Below are positions 57,685-64,000 of a stretch of 64,000 nt of DNA, one piece after another; within the stretch, counting starts at the first letter, position 1, and every line of letters starts with the position of its first letter. The position numbers and the translations under genes are program-made. Under the pieces are notes generated by a model that was not told the DNA's origin, did not search any database, and saw nothing but the letters and a program-made list of their open reading frames with translations. This DNA is from Ascaphus truei (Eukaryota; Chordata; Amphibia; Anura; Ascaphidae). Location: NCBI GenBank assembly GCA_036426205.1, contig CM071574.1:13009974-13073973 (forward strand). The letters are read 5' to 3'.

Positions 57685-57870
57685 TGCAGGGGTTGTCAAC
57701 TCATCCTTAAGACCCCCTCAACAGGTCAGGATTTCAGGATACCCCTGCTTCAGCACATGTGGCTTAATCAGTCCCTGCTTCAACACAGGTGGCTTAATCT
57801 CAGTCATCGACTGAGCCAAGGATTGAACCACAGATATCTTTAAAATCTTACCTGTTGGAGGGTCTTGAGT
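57685..57870 (+). repeat. Dispersed repeat, copy 2
   Basis: Shares TTTCAGGAT..CCCTGCTTCAGCACA..GTGGCT with 1575-1700 and contains an internal duplication of the CCCTGCTTC(A)ACACA-GGTGGCTTAATC block. Confidence 0.55.
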
Positions 57871-57874
57871 ACTA

Positions 57875-58850
57875 GAGTTAAGAATCCCTGCCATAATGCA
57901 TTCAATTGTACTATGCATACAGAGCATGGTACAGCTACCAGAGCTTCAATAATAAACCCTATACAGTATATACAGTAGTATATATAGTGTCCTACAGAGT
58001 GGATAACTGTATATTCATTTAGAGGCTAATTTCTTCATCTCTGCATCACTTACTGTTGATTGACATATCCCGGATTTAAAATGTTCAATTTAAAACAAAT
58101 TGGCTAAATAAAAGTGTAGGTTTAGTTTAACACCAAGACTCCAGGGAGCAAGCAGAGACTGCTTAAGGCCCCTACACAAGTAACAGGTTTACTGCAGTAA
58201 TCGTATACTGCATGCAGTGTAAAGGTTAAGACATATTTTTACCTTTTCATTTCAGTTTTTTTTCATACTGATCATGTAGACATGAGCATTATTTTTTTCC
58301 CCTTGTCTGTCTCACTTGAACGAAACATCAAAAATCTTTACATAGTATTATCTAGTCATTGCCAGTCATTAGCTATTTAGTTTAGTACTTCATGCCAGCT
58401 CAGCTGATTACACCCTACCAGCTAATCAGCGTCCATCACTTGTGCCCTACAGCAGTCCTAAAGATACTTTACTAAGGACATCCAAGGCCACAGGTACGTG
58501 CTGAGTAAATTATTGTATAATTATGCTAACACTGGGATTACATCCACATCTGATGGTTTCTGGAAGAAAAGATTGAAAAGAAAAAAGAAGCAAACTAGAA
58601 TCTTCCCTTTCTTTCTCAATTCCAATTCTTGCATTATTTACTGTATGTCAGCACCAGAATAAAATATTATTCTAACTATGAATGTAACTACAGGAGGGAG
58701 TTCGAGCACTGAAAAATGCTCTAGCTATGGGGGTGCGCAGAAGAAGTAAAAAGCAAAAGGTCCAAGACTACCAGAGCCAAGTACAGGAGAACAAATAGCT
58801 GAGAAATGTCCAGAGACTTTGGTCATGTGCTCTGTGCTACTAAAGCAGTA
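57875..58850. other. No recognisable feature
   Basis: AT-rich intron-like sequence with a TA-rich start (57960-57990). Nothing in it could be supported. Confidence 0.4.
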
Positions 58851-58854
58851 CGTA

Positions 58855-59151
58855 CAGGGGCGGATTTCCCGTAGGGCTGAGACGGCTATAGCCAAAAGCG
58901 GCAATTTTTTGGGGAGCGGCAATTTGTTTGTGTCTCGCTCACCTTTTCCGTAGCACGACACCTCCTGCAGTGTCCTGTCATCATGGCGATGTCACATGGC
59001 GCTACATTGCGTCCCATGACACCGTGACTTCTGTTGCCATGACAACGTAGTGTCATGTGAAACCGTGATGTCGTAGGCTGAGGAGGAGATCCGCCCCCCC
59101 CCCCCTCGAGGGCCAAAGCCTACAGGCAGCAAAAAGCTAAATTCGCCACTG
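58855..59151. mobile_element. hAT-like MITE with CAGKGGCG termini
   Basis: The left end CAGGGGCGGATTTCC and the right end, read inwards, CAGTGGCGAATTT, are inverted repeats bounding a 297-bp GC-rich element. The interior has a palindromic CATGGCGATGTCACATGGCG/TTGCCATGACAACG portion also found inside the element at 28.6 kb. Flanking 8-mers are similar but not identical, so the target duplication is unproven. Confidence 0.55.
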
Positions 59152-59254
59152 AGGAACCTACAGTAGGCGCTGAAATGCTCACAAATGTAACAAAAGTTTA
59201 GGGAAATTGTCAACATTTGCAAATTTTGTCCTGGAGTATCTCCCAAAAAGGGAA

Positions 59255-59545
59255 GGAAGGGTGTGTAGCTGTATTGGTCCTTTCTTTCATGTAGCGAAAT
59301 GAGAATTTACTTTTTGAGACATGTAGTAACAAAAGAGGGAGAGGGGATAGGGAATACCTTATATTGGACCAACAAATAGTTGATACGTTACAAGCTTTTG
59401 AACCTCTCAAGGGTCCTTCATCGGGTTATCCTGACCCTGGGGTTCGAAAGCTTGCAACATCAACATCAACATCATACCAGCCACTCCCTCTCCCTCCTTT
59501 GTTACTACGTACAGTATCTCAAAAAGGACATTCTCATTTTGCAAA
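59255..59545. mobile_element. PLE terminal-repeat fragments, inverted
   Basis: The minus strand at 59425-59391 reads CCGATGAAGG, a loop, GGTTCAAAAGCTTG, a decayed hammerhead. The plus strand at 59431-59455 carries the second half, GGTTCGAAAGCTTG. Flanks contain the ATATTGGACCAACAAATA and TTGGTCC motifs in opposite orientations. This is a third kind of inverted PLE terminal-repeat pair. Confidence 0.55.
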
Positions 59546-59559
59546 ATACAAGAAGTAAA

Positions 59560-59980
59560 TCTGGTGAAAATTCCACAAAACAAAATAGGAGATATTCACA
59601 CATCCCTAGTAGGCAACTACCTGCCATTCCCATAATGCCAGATTGCTTTTGCAGAAAGCAAAATAACAGTCAGTGCAACTGGGATACACGAGTGACACAG
59701 ACAGAGGCAAGTTTCAGAAAAACTGCTAAGCTGATCAAATGGGTCAAGAAAAACATTTGTTGCATGCCAAGTGCCACCAAGCAAAGCAGGGAAAAAAAGA
59801 ATTACAGACTGGTTGGAAGCATTATTGACTTTCAGTTACAAACTCGACTCTTTCCATCCTCTGTGATCCTCAAGAACTTTACAAACTAGGTGTGGAGTGC
59901 AGCAGCTTTCATCAATGTAAAGGTCTTGCTTCAAAGTAGGCCACAATGCAAACTGTGAAATGTGACCTCAACTAAATAGG
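59560..59980. other. No recognisable feature
   Basis: Right of the PLE fragment a plus-strand ORF continues to 59889 without recognisable motifs or splice sites. Confidence 0.35.
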
Positions 59981-59987
59981 ACCCTAC

Positions 59988-60128
59988 TTGTGCGTGTAAA
60001 GAAGCTAAGCTTATACAGTCTGTGTGTGATCTGAAAAGCAGAATGGTATCCTTTCCATAGAAGCCTGACAACATACGTGCATTCTGTTCTACAGAATTAC
60101 ACACCAACATATCCACTTCCAACATTAC
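59988..60128 (-). CDS. 141-nt internal exon of host gene
   Basis: On the minus strand the frame from GTAATGTTG to CACGCACAA is open for exactly 47 codons (phase 0/0), ending at the donor GTAGGG. It reads VMLEVDMLVCNSVEQNARML, then SGFYGKDTILLFRSHTD and CISLASLHAQ. The acceptor is a tandem NAGNAG (ATAGCAG), so one Gln may be included or skipped. The polypyrimidine tract is moderate. Family not recognised. Confidence 0.5.
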
Positions 60129-60149
60129 CTGCTATTTATGATGAAGGTT

Positions 60150-62150
60150 TTGTAATGCAAACATTTAACTGACATTCTGATGGATTGATATCAGAGCCAT
60201 GAACAGCTGACATGTATATATTTTAGCATAAAGCAAAACTATAATAACCTTTTATTTTTCGCTAGCAGTTCAGTACAGGTTAATACATTTCCAATTTAAT
60301 TGTAAGGGTTAATTTACCATTCTGTCAATGTTCCTTTAGGTTGAGGGTATATAATTTATAACAAAAAAAAGCAGATTTGCTTTGTTCCTTGAGTTTAAAA
60401 ATGAACAACATGCTTTGGGGATAAAAGCAATACTTTTAAGCTTAGTGTATGCATTCAAAATGAAGCATAATGAAACAATAGTTATTGGTTTCATTCTACA
60501 CTTATTTGAATTTAATCTGAATAATACCTGGCTCCCAAACTCTGTAATAGCATGCCACGTCAAACTGCAGACATGATAAAAATAGTTCACGGCAGGAATT
60601 CATTATTTAACTTGCAGTGCTACCGTTGCTTTTTTTGGATTTGTTCTATCAATATCTCGTGATTTTTCTTAATACAGTCCATATAACATCTCACCTCTGT
60701 GCGAGACAGAGAAATTATATTTCAAATATCTGTATTCACTTTTACACTGACTTTAATTATTCCCCTTTTAATGGCATGTTTTTGTTTGTTTCTTTAATAT
60801 TACAGAATTTATTACAGTAAATTCAGTGTAGTTTGGCTCTCAATTCCTGCATCCAATAATAAACTCTCTCATGTCCGATTATATTTTTCAGACCTAACAT
60901 GTGCTTCTTCAAAACAATGAGCGTTACATTTTTTAAGTCTACATGTCTTTGCGACATATTTCAGAGTTTGGCGTCAGCCTTTCAGTTCCTCTCTAGATAC
61001 AGTGTGCAGCTATATATGTGTGTACATATACACACTGTGCGTATGTGTGTGAGGGTGTGTGTATGTACAGTATATTTGGCTACCTTATATAAATAATGAA
61101 GTGAATATGTGCTAAAGCATGACAAAGCATGACAAACAATGAAGTTGAATTTTCCTTGTGTATTATTTTAGAAGATATTCATTTAACTGGGCTTAATTGC
61201 ATGTCTCTAGAATTGATGGATTGATGCTCAAAAAGGTATTCTATTAGCAGGTTCATTAATTTAATCGTTATTCAAGGTATGTCCTATGATAGCTCAAAAA
61301 AAATCATTACTTCTGTTCTACTATACAACTGTAAGATATGCAAGTGTACAGAGAAATTAAATGAGTACCAAACCCAGTATGAGTAATACTAAATGTGTTC
61401 CCATAACATCACCGAATGGAACTCATTAAGAACATACTCTGGAATTTCAATGACTCACAATTGACTGATTGGGAAAATACAGCTAGTTAGCACATTCTGA
61501 GGCCTATTCATTAAACTTGAATATTCTCAAAGCAAAATCAGGTGAAAACAGTATGCATTTTGACGCGTTAATCTGTCACTGTCATTAATAAGTCTTGATG
61601 CATAACAATTGTGCGGTTTCAAACCTCAATTTCATTCAGTTTTTGCCCAATTTGCATCACCTCTGGACAGAAACTGACCAATATCTTGCCTCTACCCATT
61701 GCATGCCACAGAAACTAGCAAGGCTTTGCCATGAAATTCTTAATAAACCAATATGGCATACAAAGGGTTAACCCCTCCTACCCCACCATCCTCCCCAACA
61801 CACCTGCACCCCCCACCCCCTTTTAACAACGGCTTGAGGCCTATTAGTCAAACATGGCTAATAAATATAAGTAGTGCAAAATATGGTGACCTCTCACAGG
61901 GACAAAGTAGATTGCCTAGGTGCCAAGTCATGGTATGGGTATTTAGAATGGAAATGCCAGCACGCCAAAGGACTTAAATGAAAGTAAATTCTATTGAAAT
62001 AAATGTTTCCATCCCATCTGAGACCTTTGTCAAGATAACCAGAGATACAAACACCCTAAAATACCCTGTATGTAGAATTAAAAAAAAATGTTTTTGCAAC
62101 TTAATGTGGCTTCTGCGTGCGCAAATACAGTCATGCATATTTTTTTAATC
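60150..62150. other. No recognisable gene
   Basis: AT-rich sequence with a short (GT)n run near 61015-61060. No exon or recognisable repeat could be supported before the PLE remnant begins. Confidence 0.4.
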
Positions 62151-63429
62151 CAACTATTTCTTTACAGAATCCCAATATCTCATCCAAAATACTATTCTAT
62201 ACAGATATATTGATGACATTCTCTTCATCTAGAATGGCTAGGCAAACGATTTCCTCCCATACATTACTGAACTTAATAACCGACTGTCCTACCAAACTCT
62301 ACCACCTTTGACAACAGATCCATCAAATTTCTAGATGTTACTATATCACTGACAAAGGACTACAAAAACTAATAGACCGCAATACATTCCAAGTTGCAAT
62401 CCTCCCCCACTTATATCACAGCTCCTGTTTTCTTCAATACTCAGAGTTCAGGTGATTATCAGCCCACCTGTGGTAGCTATCGAGGAGATTAAGGTCTACC
62501 ACGTTCATTCAGTCACCTATAATTAATAAACAAAACTGTCACTAACAACTGGCCTCATCACATCATAAACTTTCTTGCCTGAAATACTCCAACAGAAACC
62601 TCTTTGTGACTATCTTGTATACACCACAAAACCTACACATTTTTTAGCACCTAAACTAGGTTGCTATAGATATACATCTTGTAGAACATGCCAATATAGG
62701 ATTAGTGACACGTTTCAGACACCCTCACAGTGGTAAATCAATCCCTGTCAAATTCCACATGTTCCTATGAGTTTGTGGTGTACATGACATGTGATCTACT
62801 TTCTGTGCCCCTGTGGTCATGAGGAAAATAATGGCTAACGATTGGTCTGGAATATGGGCAGGATTCAGCAATGGGGCTACTGACCAGCCGGTCTCAGACC
62901 ATTTTAGAAAATGCAAGCATTGAGATACATTGTCATCGATTATGTGCCCCATTAGAGGGGAGGAAACCGATCAAATGAACTAATACGCTGTGAGGCTAGA
63001 TAGATGTACAATTTGGACACTGTGGCACCAATACTTATCCTACAACTGCTTCTTGTTAACTTGCAGTAGTTGCAGAATTATCTCTTCCACATTAGTGCGT
63101 CTGACCCGTGGATTCTTCAGAGATTAAAGCACTATATTTCATGTACCTGAAATCAATTAATTGGATCCAATGTTGAGGAGTGAATTACAAGCTGCGAAAG
63201 ATCACAATCGTATTACTCCAATACTTTAAACCCCCGTGGACTTACATTTCACAAAGAAAGTGGGAAGTTTATATAAAGAAAGGGGTCCCTTTCTTGATGG
63301 ATAGTAGGAGCTAATTTTGAGAAAATGAAGTGATACTCGGCACCCCATTACAAATAAATGCTGGAGTACAATCCTGAGGCAATGCAGTAATACTCAGCAA
63401 CCAAGACCACTTGTGTGCGCATATACACA

Positions 63430-63457
63430 GACATGTTTTGCTGCAACACTTCGGCAC
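63430..63457 (-). ncRNA. Hammerhead relic, minus strand
   Basis: The minus strand reads GTGCCGAAGTGTTGCAGC then AAAACATGTC: the CTGANGA core has become GTGCCGA and GAAA is AAAA. Orientation is opposite to PLE-3, suggesting yet another inverted terminal-repeat fragment. Confidence 0.35.
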
Positions 63458-63910
63458 ATGGTCACCTCTAAGCTCCACCTCCAGTGGCCCACAGTACTTT
63501 GAGCAGTACTATGTATAACAATAATTATATAGGACTGCAATATGTACACATTTGTATTTGTGTACAGATTGAGTTGATCAAGTCACTTTATGGTGCTCAG
63601 GAACGCTGATCACATATTGGCAAACGGAGACCTGTAACTAGAGAAGATACCCGCTCTTAATTTACACTGTAAACATGGGTTAGACCGTTACAATGACTCC
63701 AATATTACTTTGATACTTCAAGTCTGTGTTAATTTGACACTTTGATTATATCTACAATGTTGTTTCTTCTAACTGCTCTGTCTACATATCGTTTTGATCT
63801 ATGTGTCTTGTTTACTTAGGTCGCTTAGCAACCGTTCAGCCACCAGTTTTTTTAATTCTGCATACATGGTGCACAGGGTATTTAATGGTGTTTGTTTGTA
63901 TTACTGGTAA

Positions 63911-63943
63911 GCTTGACAAAGCACCCAGATAGGACACGTCGAT
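63911..63943 (+). ncRNA. Hammerhead relic, PLE-3 terminal repeat
   Basis: CTTGACAAAGCACCC followed by GGACACGTCGA keeps the spacing of CTGANGA-A-stem-GAAACGCGT but has lost several core bases. It lies about 35 bp after a GTATTTAATGG TATA-like sequence, as in the intact copies. Confidence 0.4.
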
Positions 63944-64000
63944 AAGTTTCAATAAAATTCCCCTTCATTCAAACCCTTTGGAGTGCCGACACTTCTAGTG

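Larger units (their letters stand above)
62160..64000 (+). pseudogene. Decayed plus-strand PLE (PLE-3)
   Basis: The frame around 62203 reads YRYIDDILFI and then, after stops, NDFLPYITELNNR: the YIDD box and following region of a PLE reverse transcriptase. Further on, 62757-62825 gives YEFVVYMTC and LCPCGHE in different frames, the GIY-side of a GIY-YIG nuclease. From about 63340 the sequence is non-coding terminal repeat with hammerhead relics at 63430-63457 (minus) and 63911-63943 (plus). It ends with AATAAA and runs to the window edge. Many stops and frameshifts make this old and dead. Confidence 0.75.

Noticed and set aside
59380..59889. 169-residue plus-strand ORF
   Set aside because: It starts inside a PLE terminal-repeat fragment and continues into non-conserved sequence without splice sites.

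Overview
This window looks like intronic and intergenic DNA from a vertebrate nuclear genome, most likely an amphibian (probably a frog). The evidence is an AT-rich, exon-poor background with many TA and CA microsatellites. Its repeats include Penelope-like elements (PLEs), L1-type LINEs, a CR1/L2-like LINE tail, hAT- and piggyBac-like non-autonomous DNA transposons, tRNA-derived SINEs and LTR elements. No bacterial-style operon or long intact host ORF is present. The species assignment is inference from repeat composition.

Host gene. A minus-strand gene appears to cross the window. Its exons were recognised from splice signals, open frames and matching phases: 60128-59988, 55750-55655, 54865-54684, 29646-29473, 29112-29081 and a terminal exon 19345-19129, followed by an AATAAA at 19078-19073. 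A possible 19-nt exon at 25176-25158 would supply the one missing phase. I do not recognise the protein. The central exons look helical, as in a HEAT/ARM-type solenoid. Two weaker plus-strand exon candidates lie at 12518-12675 and 13541-13604.

0-19 kb: mostly unannotatable sequence with small palindromic or TIR elements (2.2, 4.2, 6.6 and 16.0 kb), a SINE (9.3 kb), a polypurine minisatellite (11.3-11.8 kb) and an L1 ORF1 pseudogene (17.6-18.6 kb). 19-29 kb: an L1 endonuclease fragment cut by an LTR, a 50-bp tandem array of CGCATGCGC palindromes ahead of a TATA box and a hammerhead motif, and a solo LTR with 5-bp target duplications nested in a hAT-like element with 8-bp target duplications. 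30-40 kb: PLE fragments, an assembly gap, and a minus-strand LTR retrotransposon array (internal-LTR-internal-LTR). Each LTR carries an inserted PLE-derived segment with a hammerhead motif. 40-46 kb: a LINE tail, a GA/CT-rich block and quiet sequence. 46-54 kb: a nearly complete minus-strand PLE (ORF1, reverse transcriptase, GIY-YIG endonuclease, two long terminal repeats) joined head-to-head to a truncated plus-strand copy. 54-64 kb: host exons, an LTR-like block, small DNA transposons and a decayed plus-strand PLE at the right edge.

The main theme is Penelope-like retroelements carrying minimal hammerhead ribozyme motifs. At least four sequence families share the layout TATA-like box, about 30-40 bp, then the hammerhead core. 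Their stem I sequences differ but remain complementary. Minimal hammerheads in PLEs are already known. What deserves a second look here is the covariation, the promoter-ribozyme spacing, capture of one such unit by an LTR element's LTR, and the NRF1-like palindrome array upstream of another. The sequence between the gap at 31.1 kb and about 35.3 kb shows an indel-heavy pattern typical of unpolished assembly, so broken ORFs there should not be taken as biology.
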